NCBI RefSeq assembly: GCF_001424145.1
Contig: NZ_LMQM01000012.1
Coordinates: 62,001-126,000, forward strand
DNA from: Chryseobacterium sp. Leaf404
Lineage (GTDB): Bacteria > Bacteroidota > Bacteroidia > Flavobacteriales > Weeksellaceae
Reading direction: 5' to 3'
Length of the DNA stretch: 64,000 bases
Shown: one piece after another, positions 8,035-17,855 of the stretch
How the letters are laid out: each line of letters begins with the position of its first letter
How positions within the stretch are numbered: the stretch's first letter is position 1
Position numbers and translations under genes: made by a program
The notes under the pieces: model-generated
What the model was told of the DNA's origin: nothing
The model's input: only the letters and a program-made list of their open reading frames with translations
Database searches by the model: none

Positions 8035-10902
8035 TTAAAAAGTTAGATTTAATCCAATCATGTAATTTCTGGTCGAAGGGTTATTGGTACCTATCACCAG
8101 TTGATTTGCTTTGTAAGAATTTACAGCCTGATTTTCGTTTCCTCTTGAATTCGGCTCAGGATCCATTCCTGAATATCTGTAATACGGAGAACCAAATACA
8201 AACGGATTCTGAACTGTAACATACAGTCTGAGATTGCTCACTCCTAAATTATCAATTGCATTTTTATCAAAATTATAGCCTAAAGTTATCGTTCTGATTT
8301 TTGCAAAAGAACCGTCAAATAATGCCAGTGTAGAACCATATTTCGGGTTGTCACCACTCATCAATCCACCCGGTTTTGGATTTCTTACGTCAGTATTTTC
8401 GGGTGACCAGTAATCAACGTCCACGTTATTTCCTCTTCCTGTAAGTCTGTTAAGATAACCGGAAGAGCCGTAAATTGTACTTACTAACACACCACCTTTC
8501 TGAAATGCACCTACAACACTCAGGTCGAAATTTTTGTAAGCCCATCTTGAATTGAAACCACCAATAAAATCCGGGTTCGTGTTGATAATTTGTCTGTCAG
8601 CGGGTCCGATAGCACGGGTTGGGCTTCCGTCAGCATTATATCCACCTGTATAAAGTACCTTAATCATTCCCGGCGCAGCACCTGTCTGTGGTTCAAGGAT
8701 ATTCAAATAAGGATCTCCCTGCTGCCAAAGCCCCACGTATTGATAATCGTAGATTGCATTAATATTATAGCCCACAAACCACAGGTTACCTTCATTCCTA
8801 TCCTGCCCGGACGCAAGGGAGGTTATTTTGTTTTTGTTTGCTGCTAGATTACCTCCAACTTCCCAACTGAAACCATCTGGATTGTTAAATATAATACCAT
8901 TAAGAGAAACTTCAATACCCTTGTTTTGAGAAGATCCCACATTTTCAGTCACTGAACCTAAACCACTGGACGCAGGAAGACCTTTTCCTAATAATAACTT
9001 TTCAGTATTGGTAAGATAGTATTCGACGGTACCATTTATTCTTCTGTTAAGAATTGTGAAATCTAATCCGTAATTGTACGTTTTTGAAAACTCCCATCCT
9101 AGTGAAGCGTTTGGAGCATTGCTTACATAATTTCCGATAGCGTTACTGCTTCCAAAATTATACGGTGTAGTGCTCAAACTTCCAAAAGTTGAATAAGGAG
9201 CAATTGCCTGATTAGAAGTTTGTCCGTATCCCGCTCTCAATTTTAATATATTGACAAATTTTGAGTCACGTAAAAAACTTTCATTAGCAACATTCCATCC
9301 TACAGAAACTGCGGGATAGGTATTCCACTGGTATCCTGGTGCTAAAACTGATGAGCCGTCTGATCTAATTGTAGCTGTGATCATATATCGGTTGTCATAC
9401 TGATACATGGCTCTTCCCATGAAAGACATCAGACCTCTTTTATAATATCCCTGATTGGCTGGGTTGATTGTAATTTCTCCCTGAGCCTGACCAAGGTTAA
9501 AATATTGAAATGCATCGATTGGCACATCACGTGCTCCTATCGAAGAACTGTTGAATCTTGTCTGTTCAGCAGAATATAACCCTGTAGCATTAATTTTGTG
9601 TTTACCAAAAGTTCTGTCATAAGTAACAAGGTTCTCAATTACCCATTGTGTAGTTAACGAATTCCCGATGCTCGCATTGGATAAAGTGGCAGGATTGTAA
9701 TTTAAAGCTCCTGTACCTAAATAATATCCGCTATTAGAATTTCTGTAAGTAAGACCAACATTTAATCTGTATTTTAAGCCTTCGATACTTGGTATTTTAA
9801 TTTCAGTATACAAATTATTATATGAACTGAAAGCGTTTGTTCGGTCTGCGTACGCATCACCTAAATTTTCTAAGATTGATCTGGTTTGTAATGCTGTCTG
9901 ATCAAGATTTGCAAATACAGTTCTCAGTCTCGGAGACCCGTCAGCAAGATAAGGCGTCGTTAATGGTGAGTATCCTAAGGTTGGCGCACCACTTACACTG
10001 TTAAAATCATTTATAGAAAAGTTAGAATTTGTAGAGAATCCAATTTTTAGCCAATTATTCACCTCCTGATCAAGGGATCCTCTCATTGAAAGTCTTTTGT
10101 AACTTTGTAAAGGTACTACCCCGTTTTGCTGGAAGTAGGCAACGCCAAAATTATATCCTCCCTTTTCTGTACCACCGCTGACACCAACATCATGATTCAT
10201 CATAAGACCCAAACCGTAAAACTGATCCTGCCAGTCTGTGTTGTTGGTATTTAATTCGTCGGGACCATTAACAACCATATTCGCATCAGCTCTTAACTTT
10301 GCCAATTTGGGGCCGTCCATCACCGGATATTTAGAGAAAATACTTTGATATCCTGTGTAGCCATTATAAGTAAATCTTGCTTTTTGATTTTTACCTCCCC
10401 TGTTCGTAGTGACAATAATAACTCCATTCGCGCCACGTGATCCGTAGATTGCTGTGGCTGAAGCATCTTTAAGAACATCCAGAGTTTTGATATCTGAAGG
10501 GCTGATATCTGCCAGCGATCCAATAAAAGGAATTCCATCCAGAACAATTAACGGATCATTAGATCCTGTCAGTGAACGCTCACCTCTGATACGAATCTGT
10601 TGTACAGCACCAGGTTTTGTAGATGTTCTTCCAATATCCACTCCCGGTAGACGGCCCTGTAGTGCATCTGTTATATTTGCTGATGGAACTTCTTTAAGGG
10701 CACTTCCGCTTAAAGAAGATACAGATCCTGTTACCGATTCTTTTTTTTGGGTTCCGTATCCGATTACAACAACCTCTTCAATTTTCTTTTCAGTCGGAAT
10801 TGTATCTTTATCAGTCTGAGAATAAACCAAGCTTGAAGGTAATAAGGTCATCGCAAAGAAAAGTGCAGCCTTATTGCTTTTACTTAAATAAAATAGGTTC
10901 AT
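8035..10902 (-). CDS. SusC/RagA-family TonB-linked outer-membrane transporter
   Basis: 955 residues with a signal peptide (to about residue 29). The plug domain begins with EEVVVIGYGTQKKE and contains LQGRLPGVDI, IRIRGERSL, DPLIVLDGIPF and ATAIYGSRGANGVI. A 22-strand barrel follows and the chain ends in Phe. It lacks the N-terminal carboxypeptidase-regulatory-like domain that most SusC proteins carry before the plug, making it one of the shorter forms. It imports oligosaccharides using TonB energy. It is cotranscribed with the SusD gene, and lies 52 bases after xylA, so import and intracellular catabolism appear to be one operon. Confidence 0.95.
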   Translation of the reverse strand: MNLFYLSKSNKAALFFAMTLLPSSLVYSQTDKDTIPTEKKIEEVVVIGYGTQKKESVTGSVSSLSGSALKEVPSANITDALQGRLPGVDIGRTSTKPGAVQQIRIRGERSLTGSNDPLIVLDGIPFIGSLADISPSDIKTLDVLKDASATAIYGSRGANGVIIVTTNRGGKNQKARFTYNGYTGYQSIFSKYPVMDGPKLAKLRADANMVVNGPDELNTNNTDWQDQFYGLGLMMNHDVGVSGGTEKGGYNFGVAYFQQNGVVPLQSYKRLSMRGSLDQEVNNWLKIGFSTNSNFSINDFNSVSGAPTLGYSPLTTPYLADGSPRLRTVFANLDQTALQTRSILENLGDAYADRTNAFSSYNNLYTEIKIPSIEGLKYRLNVGLTYRNSNSGYYLGTGALNYNPATLSNASIGNSLTTQWVIENLVTYDRTFGKHKINATGLYSAEQTRFNSSSIGARDVPIDAFQYFNLGQAQGEITINPANQGYYKRGLMSFMGRAMYQYDNRYMITATIRSDGSSVLAPGYQWNTYPAVSVGWNVANESFLRDSKFVNILKLRAGYGQTSNQAIAPYSTFGSLSTTPYNFGSSNAIGNYVSNAPNASLGWEFSKTYNYGLDFTILNRRINGTVEYYLTNTEKLLLGKGLPASSGLGSVTENVGSSQNKGIEVSLNGIIFNNPDGFSWEVGGNLAANKNKITSLASGQDRNEGNLWFVGYNINAIYDYQYVGLWQQGDPYLNILEPQTGAAPGMIKVLYTGGYNADGSPTRAIGPADRQIINTNPDFIGGFNSRWAYKNFDLSVVGAFQKGGVLVSTIYGSSGYLNRLTGRGNNVDVDYWSPENTDVRNPKPGGLMSGDNPKYGSTLALFDGSFAKIRTITLGYNFDKNAIDNLGVSNLRLYVTVQNPFVFGSPYYRYSGMDPEPNSRGNENQAVNSYKANQLVIGTNNPSTRNYMIGLNLTF

Positions 10903-10954
10903 AATTATTATATTGTTTTTAATATTAGGGTAACAAAAATTAAATTTTCGCTTT

Positions 10955-12283
10955 TTAGATATACATATTTACTAAAGCTTCAAACAATTCCTGTTTACCG
11001 CTTTTCGGATGAGGTTCACCGGTCTCATGTGCTATTTTTCTCAGATCTTCCAGAGTAAGAGCACCATTTTCGAATGCCTTACCATTTCCGCTGTCAAAAG
11101 ACGAATATCTTTCTGTTCTCAGTTTTTTGTAATCTGAATTTTCAAGAATATCGGCTGCTACAGATAATCCTTTTGCAAATGCGTCCATTCCTGAAACATG
11201 TGCAATAAACAAATCATCTGCATCAATTGAATTTCTTCTGATTTTAGCATCAAAATTAACCCCTCCGGAACCTAAACCACCTCCTTCAAGAATAACCAGC
11301 CATGCCTGTGCAAGATCAAAATAATCTACAGGAAACTGATCAGTATCCCATCCATTTTGGTTATCGCCTCTGTTTGCATCAATGCTTCCAAGCATTCCAG
11401 CATCAACCGCTACTTGCAATTCATGTTCAAAAGTATGACCTGCCAATGTTGCATGGTTCACTTCAAGATTCAATTTAAAATCTTTTTCTAATCCATAGTT
11501 TTTAAGAAAGCCTATTACGGTTTCAGCATCATAATCGTATTGATGCTTTGTAGGTTCCATCGGTTTTGGTTCGATTAAAAAATTACCGTTAAAACCCTGT
11601 TCTCTTGCATAATCACGGGACATTGTAAGGAAACGGGCAAGATGCTCCTTTTCACGCTTCATGTCGGTATTCAACAAACTCATATAACCTTCTCTTCCTC
11701 CCCAGAACACATAATTTTCTCCACCCAAAGCAATTGTTGCGTCAATAGAATTCTTTACCTGTGTCCCTGCGCATGCCACAACATCAAAGTTCGGATTGGT
11801 AGAAGCACCATTCATATATCTTTCGTTTGTAAATACATTGGCTGTACCCCATAAAAGTTTAATCCCCGACTCCTGTTGTTTTTCCTTTGCAAATTCCACG
11901 ATTGTCTGCAGGTTTTTTTCATAATCTTTCCAGTTATCTGCAGGATCTACTAAATCTATATCATGGAAACAATAGTAACCAAAGCCCATTTTTTGCATAA
12001 ATTCGAATCCTGCATCCATCTTATATTTCGCTCTTGATATGGCATCTGTTCCTTTTGACCATGGATGATGAATAGTTGGTCCACCGAATGGATCGCTTCC
12101 GTCTGCACACAGAGTATGCCACCACGCCATGGCAAACCTCATCCAGTCTTTCATTGGTTTACCCATAATCATTTTCTCTGCATCGTAATGACGGAATGCC
12201 AGCGGATTTCTGCTTTCCTTACCTTCAAATTTGATCTGATCTATTCCTGAAAAAAATTCCGTTGTTGAGTTTAAAACGTTCAT
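10955..12283 (-). CDS. xylA: Xylose isomerase
   Basis: 442 residues, class II length. Motifs include YYCFHDIDL (catalytic His), [24 protein letters not shown] (metal Glu), [22 protein letters not shown] and NFDAKIRR. It isomerises D-xylose to D-xylulose in the cytoplasm. It lies between xylB upstream (108 bp) and susC downstream (52 bp) on the same strand. Confidence 0.98.
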   Translation of the reverse strand: MNVLNSTTEFFSGIDQIKFEGKESRNPLAFRHYDAEKMIMGKPMKDWMRFAMAWWHTLCADGSDPFGGPTIHHPWSKGTDAISRAKYKMDAGFEFMQKMGFGYYCFHDIDLVDPADNWKDYEKNLQTIVEFAKEKQQESGIKLLWGTANVFTNERYMNGASTNPNFDVVACAGTQVKNSIDATIALGGENYVFWGGREGYMSLLNTDMKREKEHLARFLTMSRDYAREQGFNGNFLIEPKPMEPTKHQYDYDAETVIGFLKNYGLEKDFKLNLEVNHATLAGHTFEHELQVAVDAGMLGSIDANRGDNQNGWDTDQFPVDYFDLAQAWLVILEGGGLGSGGVNFDAKIRRNSIDADDLFIAHVSGMDAFAKGLSVAADILENSDYKKLRTERYSSFDSGNGKAFENGALTLEDLRKIAHETGEPHPKSGKQELFEALVNMYI

Positions 12284-12391
12284 ATATTGTTGATTTTATT
12301 AATAAAAAAATTTCGGTTTTAATGTGAAATATCCCTGCTCACTGATAATTTTTATGCAGTAAGTCTTTATATCTTTAAATGTTTTTTTTGA

Positions 12392-13876
12392 TTAAATGAT
12401 CTCCTGAAGATGGTCATGCCATCCGGAATATGCTTCCAGATACTGATCACGTTTCTCATGTTCAGGTTCTATGACAGCTATTTTTTCCAGTGATGCAAAT
12501 GCTTCGTTAGAATCTGCATAAAAACCTATTCCTATGCCAGCAGCTCTGGCAGCACCTACTGCACCGTCGGTATCATAGAGCTCTATTACAGCATCGCTGA
12601 CGCTGGCAAGAGACTGCCTGAAAATTGAGCTGAGAAACATATTGGCATTACCTGCACGAATCACGTTAATGTTCATTCCTATCCCTCTCATAATATTCAT
12701 CCCGTATTCATAAGAAAAAACAATCGCTTCCTGTGCAGCTCTTAACACGTCACCTTTGGAATGTATGTTAAAATTAATACCGTGAATAGAACATCTGGTG
12801 TCTTTGTTTTCCAAAACCCGTTCTGCTCCATTCCCAAATGGAATGATACTTAAACCTTTTGAGCCGATAGGTGAAAGCGATGCAAGCTCATTCATGTCTC
12901 CATAAGAAGAAAGTGATGTTGCGAAATTATGTTTTAGCCAGGAATTTAAAATGCCTGTTCCGTTAATACATAACAACACTCCCAATCTCAGTTGCTCATG
13001 TGTATGATTAACATGTGCGAATGTATTTACCCTTGAAAGTTTGTCGTAATCCAAATGGTCTAAAACTCCGTATACAACACCTGATGTTCCTGCAGTAGAA
13101 GCAATTTCTCCGGGATTGAATACATTTAGTGACAATGCATTGTTCGGCTGGTCTCCGGCTCTGTAGGAAATAGGTGTACCTTCTTTCAAGCCCAACTCGG
13201 TTGCTGCTGCTGCTGAAACTGTTGATTGAATACCAAATGTTGGTATAATTTCAGGAAAAAAACTTTCAGGAATTCCGAAATGTTCAACTACATCGCGAGA
13301 GATACAGTTATTTTTAAAATCCCAGAAAATCCCTTCTGAAAGGCCCTCCACTGTAATACCGATCTCTCCTGATAATTTCATTGCAATGTAATCTCCCGGC
13401 AACATAATTTTGTCTATTTTTTCAAATATCTCAGGTTCATTTTCTTTAACCCAGGCCAATTTTGAGGCAGTGAAATTTCCTGGTGAATTCAGAAGATGAG
13501 AAAGGCATTTTTCAGCACCAATTTGCATGAATGCTTTTTCACCATAGTCCACGGCACGACTATCGCACCATATTATAGAAGGTCTCAGAAGATTTTGATC
13601 TTTATCCACCAGTATAAGGCCGTGCATCTGCCAAGTAATTCCGATACCTTTAATGTCATCAGCATTTATTCCAGCCTGATGCATTACTGATTCATGCGCC
13701 AATTTAAGATTTGTCCACCAGTCAGCAGGATTTTGCTCAGCCCAACCCGGTTGCAATGCAATAATTTTCATCTCCTTTTTAGGTGAAAAATCAGAGGCCA
13801 CTACTTTTCCGCTTGATGCTTCCACTAGACAAACTTTAACAGATGAACTACCTACATCATATCCTAATAAATACAT
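12392..13876 (-). CDS. xylB: Xylulokinase (FGGY family)
   Basis: 494 residues. The N-terminal phosphate loop is YDVGSSSVKVCL. The ITWQMHGLILVD and IIWCDSRA motifs identify a xylulokinase rather than glycerol kinase, and GTSGVVYGV and the C-terminal ATP-binding AGNANMFLSSIF are present. It phosphorylates D-xylulose to xylulose 5-phosphate, following XylA. The gene starts 13 bases after the regulator stop codon, so both are on one transcript. Confidence 0.97.
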   Translation of the reverse strand: MYLLGYDVGSSSVKVCLVEASSGKVVASDFSPKKEMKIIALQPGWAEQNPADWWTNLKLAHESVMHQAGINADDIKGIGITWQMHGLILVDKDQNLLRPSIIWCDSRAVDYGEKAFMQIGAEKCLSHLLNSPGNFTASKLAWVKENEPEIFEKIDKIMLPGDYIAMKLSGEIGITVEGLSEGIFWDFKNNCISRDVVEHFGIPESFFPEIIPTFGIQSTVSAAAATELGLKEGTPISYRAGDQPNNALSLNVFNPGEIASTAGTSGVVYGVLDHLDYDKLSRVNTFAHVNHTHEQLRLGVLLCINGTGILNSWLKHNFATSLSSYGDMNELASLSPIGSKGLSIIPFGNGAERVLENKDTRCSIHGINFNIHSKGDVLRAAQEAIVFSYEYGMNIMRGIGMNINVIRAGNANMFLSSIFRQSLASVSDAVIELYDTDGAVGAARAAGIGIGFYADSNEAFASLEKIAVIEPEHEKRDQYLEAYSGWHDHLQEII

Positions 13877-13889
13877 TCTGTGAACTTGT

Positions 13890-14630
13890 TTATTTGATTA
13901 ATTTTGAATTACTTTTCTTGTAGACCTTCCCGTCAAACCTGTAAAATCTAGCAGCTCTGTGAGATACATTTATTTCTATCTGATCCAGTGGGATTATATA
14001 GCTAAAAGAAGAAACTTTTTTATGAAAATTCTTGATATCAATCTTCTTCTCGCTCAATGCACAGTACAGTTGATACAACTGTCTTATCGTGAATTTTTTT
14101 GGGAGGAGCTCAAAAATAATAGAAAAGTCACTTTCGATCCATCTTCTTATTTCAATCAGCGATTCCTGTATTATCTTATTATGATCAAATGGCAACGATG
14201 GAATTTTATCAACCGGATACCATTCAACGTTTTCATATTTGGAACTTTCGATTTTATGATCGATTTTGCATAGAGAAAGGTAAGCTACTGTGATTATCCT
14301 GTCTATATTATGTTTATACTCCTTTCCCATCCAGTTGATATCGTTTTTATTGCTTGCACGAAATGGATCAGCAAAACATTTAAACTGTTTTAAGGGCATT
14401 TTTTTAAATCCGGTCAGCTCAAAGAGAACTCTTCCTGCGGCATCATTTACATCCTCATTACTAAAAATCAGGCTTCCAGGCAATTTCCTAAGCATTACGT
14501 CTGTATCATCATCAGATTTTCTCTGAACCAATAAAATATTCAACTTGTTATCTGAGTCGAATCCGAAAATAACACAGTCAACTGAAACATATGTATGTAT
14601 AAAATCTGGAGCCATATTCAATGTTAACAT
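13890..14630 (-). CDS. Nudix-domain transcriptional regulator of the xylose operon (NrtR/AraR/XylR type)
   Basis: 246 residues. Residues about 12-150 form a Nudix fold in which the Nudix box is degenerate (the REL-EE-G core reads GRVLFELTG), so hydrolysis is unlikely. Residues about 165-240 form a winged-helix domain (FTIRQLYQLYCAL). Such proteins are known sugar-responsive repressors in Bacteroidota, for example the L-arabinose regulator AraR. First place in a xylose operon suggests D-xylose control and autoregulation. The open frame starts at 14630, but an ATG at 14613-14615 (MAPDF) better fits a promoter-like TATATTTG on the minus strand at 14651-14644, which would leave almost no leader for the upstream start. 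Confidence 0.85.
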   Translation of the reverse strand: MLTLNMAPDFIHTYVSVDCVIFGFDSDNKLNILLVQRKSDDDTDVMLRKLPGSLIFSNEDVNDAAGRVLFELTGFKKMPLKQFKCFADPFRASNKNDINWMGKEYKHNIDRIITVAYLSLCKIDHKIESSKYENVEWYPVDKIPSLPFDHNKIIQESLIEIRRWIESDFSIIFELLPKKFTIRQLYQLYCALSEKKIDIKNFHKKVSSFSYIIPLDQIEINVSHRAARFYRFDGKVYKKSNSKLIK

Positions 14631-14651
14631 TTACGTAACACGACAAATATA
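14621..14651 (-). promoter_or_regulatory. Possible promoter and overlapping palindrome of the xylose regulator
   Basis: Minus-strand TATATTTG (14651-14644) matches the Bacteroidota -7 consensus TAnnTTTG. The predicted start region overlaps the perfect palindrome ATGTTAACAT (14621-14630). No clear -33 TTG is seen. The palindrome could serve autorepression, but AT-rich palindromes occur by chance. Confidence 0.35.
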
Positions 14652-14745
14652 AAAATATGATCGATAAAAAAAAATAAAATCACATTATATATTAAATATC
14701 AGTTAATTACATACCGATTTAGCATGATAAGAATTGAATTAAAGT

Positions 14746-14763
14746 TATGATAAGGTTATCATA
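14746..14763. promoter_or_regulatory. Perfect inverted repeat, candidate operator of the xylose operon
   Basis: TATGATAA-GG-TTATCATA is an exact 8-bp inverted repeat with a 2-bp spacer, about 120 bp upstream of the regulator gene. The half-site TTATGATAA (14745-14753) recurs at 14856-14864, and ATGATAA recurs at 14724-14730. This symmetry fits a dimeric regulator. Assignment to the Nudix regulator is inferred from position only. Confidence 0.5.
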
Positions 14764-15357
14764 TTTAGAAAGATATTACATCTTCAATTATCTAATATCA
14801 AACATATTAAATGTTAATAACACACTTATTAAGTTAATCTTCATTAATTTCGGTTTTATGATAACGGTAGTGACACAGTGAAGTAATATTTCTTAGTAAA
14901 AAGTTAACAAAATCAAAATTTTAGTAAATAAAGCTTAAAAAACGCTCTTGAATTTTCACCAAAACCTGTCATTAATCATGAAATTTTGCGCAATTTTAAT
15001 TTTTATAGAAAAATAACCACTTTACGATGTTTGATGTTTGATATTTAAATCAGGGAGATCTTCTATCTTCTTTTCATTATTTCTCAGATATATGAGGTTG
15101 ATGATAGCGGTGCAAATTTAAATATTATGTGTAGAACTGTAGACCTTCCGTCAACTCAACTGATGATTAGCTCATTCACTAAATATGTCTAAAATTTGCG
15201 GAAAAATTTATTATGAAATAAATTTAGAATTTTAAGTACGTGGAAAGGCAAGTGATTAAACCGGCAAATTTAATTTCAAATCATCTGCTTTGGCATTGGT
15301 ATCATATGATTACAGACAAGTTACCCTCTCTATTTTAATAAACCATATAAAAATTAA
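14764..15357. other. AT-rich intergenic stretch
   Basis: About 600 bp with no credible gene. It holds one more TTATGATAA half-site (14856-14864) and a weak look-alike of the stress promoter element (near 15167) whose -7 box is absent. Confidence 0.4.
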
Positions 15358-15732
15358 ATGTATACACAATTAGAAAATTATTTGAAAGCAAGAATTGAAA
15401 TTGACGATAGGGCGTTTTATAACATCTTTTCATATTTCAAAATTAAAAAAACCAAAAGAAACGAATTTCTATTGAAGAAAGGAGAAATTTGCAAACACTT
15501 CTATTTTGTGAATAAAGGCTGCATAAGGCTTTTCAATATTAATATGGACGGAGAAGAAGGAACGAGATATTTTCATTTTGAGAATGCTTTTGGAACCGCT
15601 TTACCAAGTCTTATCAATCAAAAACCATCGTATGAATTTATGCAGACTATTGAACCTTCAGACTTGCTGGTCATCAACCGCGACGACTACTTTCACTTGG
15701 TTGACACAGTTCCACAGTTTGCATTCGTTTAG
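15358..15732 (+). pseudogene. Truncated Crp/Fnr-family regulator (cyclic-nucleotide-binding half only)
   Basis: 124 residues match the N-terminal cNMP-binding-like domain of flavobacterial Crp/Fnr proteins (FLLKKGEICKHFYFVNKGCIRLF, then the beta-barrel and EPSDLLVINRDDYF). The frame stops after TVPQFAFV, exactly where the dimer helix and helix-turn-helix should begin. The intact relative at 23799-24383 has 194 residues. Downstream frames give no recognisable HTH. It therefore looks like a 3'-deleted remnant, unlikely to bind DNA. Confidence 0.7.
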
Positions 15733-16043
15733 CATTAATAGAAAATATTATTTAAGTTTATTTGGTGCCTACTTTTATAAAATCAAATAAAAACTTAAAT
15801 TATTTTAGAAACAATTTCCTGCGTAATTATAATACATGATGTTGTTCGATCAACGTTTCAATTTGTCTTGCACTTAAACTTACAAACGGAAAGAATTCTC
15901 GTCAGTTTTCATCTTTATATTTATTCCTGTAACATCTTAATAATAGTAAATTTAGTTTAACCGTTGTGTTGGCTGTTTTTTTTCTCAATCTATAATCAAA
16001 AAAAAAGCTGTCAAATGACAGCTGTTTGAGAAAAATCAGTCCT
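15733..16043. other. Intergenic stretch between two gene remnants
   Basis: No gene seen. It is AT-rich and probably contains decayed sequence from the Crp/Fnr remnant. Confidence 0.3.
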
Positions 16044-16849
16044 TTAGAATTTAATCGAGACTGGTTCATTGCTGATTATTCCTGTAACAATATAATTTCC
16101 TTTATCCAGTTCCGTTATCTTCAGTCTATCCTTTTTGTCACCGTTGCAGATCTTACAAGTTTTCCTGATAGCGAGTAAATTTTCACGTCTTTAACAACTT
16201 CATTAAATACGATTTCGCAGTCTTTTAGGTGATTGTTTTTAATAAAATTATTTCGCGCAGACAGATCATTTACGTCCTTTACCGAAAGAGTTCCCGATAT
16301 AGGTTGAGGAGTTGGCAATGTAGCAGTAAAATCTACAGTATTATTGTTGGTGTCTCCCGAAGTTCTGCTGATTAAGTTCAGGATTGTGGGCGATGGAGCA
16401 GCTCCGGAACCCTCGTATTCATCAGTTGCACCATATCCTACAAAATCAAGTACGTTGGAGGCTGTCGGCCCTGTAATCTGTATGGAGTTGCTGGCGAGTG
16501 CAACTTTACCGGATTTCAGTGCAAGACCAACATCCACAGAAATATTTGTGGAGCCATCGAATCCCAGCACAACATTTCTAGTTAGATTCGGATTGAGTAG
16601 ATTTATCAAACCTCCGAGTCTATTACTACCCTGCTGAATCAGATATGTCTGATTGGGAGCAAGAGTAATCGACTGGATTGAATAATAACTTGTAAATCCT
16701 CCCGTGGGAGATCCATATTGCAGGGTTGCGCCATTAGGAGAGGCGGCTGTGCTGCCAATGTTTTTCAGTTCAATGAAGTCATTAGTGATTGCTGCAGGCT
16801 GTCTATTAAAAAAAGATTTTATAATGCTGTTACGTTCATAAAAAGCCAA
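16044..16849 (-). pseudogene. Broken lamin-tail-domain secreted protein with T9SS sorting tail
   Basis: Residues 10-150 match a lamin-tail domain (FIELKNIGSTAA, GATLQYGS, NQTYLIQQG, VLDFVGYGATDEYEG), as in flavobacterial secreted nucleases and adhesins. The only start is a TTG inside a hairpin, and the usual signal peptide and VINEVYGGGG start are missing, so the 5' end is deleted. Near 16127 the frame shifts. With one extra A in the A5 run, the chain continues after SGKLVRSATVT as KKDRLKITELDKGNYIVTG to a stop at 16044-16046, which completes a type A T9SS tail. Both lesions indicate a pseudogene. The frameshift alone could be a homopolymer error. Confidence 0.75.
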
Positions 16850-16880
16850 ACGGCGCCAACTGACTTCAGTCGGCGCCGTT
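16849..16880. terminator. Bidirectional GC-rich terminator hairpin
   Basis: Perfect inverted repeat AACGGCGCC / GGCGCCGTT with a 14-base loop. It is followed by TTTTTT on the plus strand and by a T-rich GGCTTTTTAT on the minus strand. It lies 72 bp downstream of the M17 N-domain gene and should end that transcript. Confidence 0.8.
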
Positions 16881-16951
16881 TTTTACTTTTATTCTAGTCA
16901 TCCAGATAATATTTATATTTGTACAAAAAGTAGTTATTACCAAATTTCTTA

Positions 16952-17701
16952 TTATTTCTCATTCACTTCCGCAATCGCAGCCTGGATTCCGCCACCGGCA
17001 ACTTCAAAGAAAGACGGACCAGCCAAAAGATAAACTTTTTCAAGCTTCTTTGTTTTGGAAAGGTTGTGTTCTTTTAAATAAATTTCTGAACGGTTTGCTA
17101 AGACAATACCTTTCACCACATTTCCTGCAACCAGAGCCGTTGGAGAATCAATTCCGGCATCTTTTAAGTCGCTGGCAAAGGCAAAGTTGGTAACACCTAA
17201 TCTCAAAGCTTCTCTGGTAGCCACTTCTGCTACGGAAGTCATCAGCTCCGGAGTGAAATTATTGCGGTCGCCCAAACCAATCAATAACAATTTTTTTGCT
17301 GACATAGAACCTGCGGGAGGCGTAATCAACAAGGTTTCCAAAGAATGGCCTTTGAACTGACCAGACTGTCTGATTTTGGTGAATTCACCCTTCAAAGCTT
17401 CATCAAGATGCACCAAACCGTTTAAGTTGGCAGGCAACGCCTGAGCGCTGTGAATATCATTATCAGTATATTCGAAAACACAGGCCACCTGCAGTTGAGC
17501 GTCGGCCGAAGATGGTCCAAGAACCAAACCAATCATAGAAATTCCGTCCACTGAACCCCAGTTTTTGGATGTTCCGATGGCTGTGGTTTTTGCAGAAGCG
17601 TTGGTTGTAGTTGCAGTGGTTTGTGCAAATGTCAGGGTTGAAAATGCTAGTCCTGCGATTAATAATGATTTGCTAACTGTATTTTTTACGATATTTTTCA
17701 T
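16952..17701 (-). CDS. Secreted stand-alone M17 leucyl-aminopeptidase N-terminal (macro-like) domain protein
   Basis: 249 residues with a clear signal peptide (residues 1-26, cut after FAQ). The rest matches the N-terminal domain of M17 leucyl aminopeptidases: AKKLLLIGLGDRNNFTPE and the Rossmann-like segments to YLLAGPSFFEV. The catalytic C-terminal half with the two-zinc centre is absent, and downstream sequence up to the terminator does not encode it, so no peptidase activity is expected. The chain ends neatly before a strong terminator, which argues for a real free-standing domain rather than a truncation. Role unknown. It is the last gene of the cluster with the porin and DoxX genes. Confidence 0.8.
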   Translation of the reverse strand: MKNIVKNTVSKSLLIAGLAFSTLTFAQTTATTTNASAKTTAIGTSKNWGSVDGISMIGLVLGPSSADAQLQVACVFEYTDNDIHSAQALPANLNGLVHLDEALKGEFTKIRQSGQFKGHSLETLLITPPAGSMSAKKLLLIGLGDRNNFTPELMTSVAEVATREALRLGVTNFAFASDLKDAGIDSPTALVAGNVVKGIVLANRSEIYLKEHNLSKTKKLEKVYLLAGPSFFEVAGGGIQAAIAEVNEK

Positions 17702-17855
17702 AATATTTTTTGCTTTTTAGCTTGAGCAATTTGCTCTGGCTGATGATAATTTTGTTAATTTATTTTTGTTTTAATGTTATTCAAAGGTAGTTTCAGAAAT
17801 AGATTCTGGCATTGATGTGGGATAATTATTGAAATTAAATTTTTAAATTAAATTT

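Noticed and set aside
15160..15180. Possible fifth copy of the stress promoter element (CTCAAC...CATTCACTAAA)
   Set aside because: The 16-mer is degenerate and no TTTAC box lies 30 bases downstream, so it fails the spacing test the four real copies meet.
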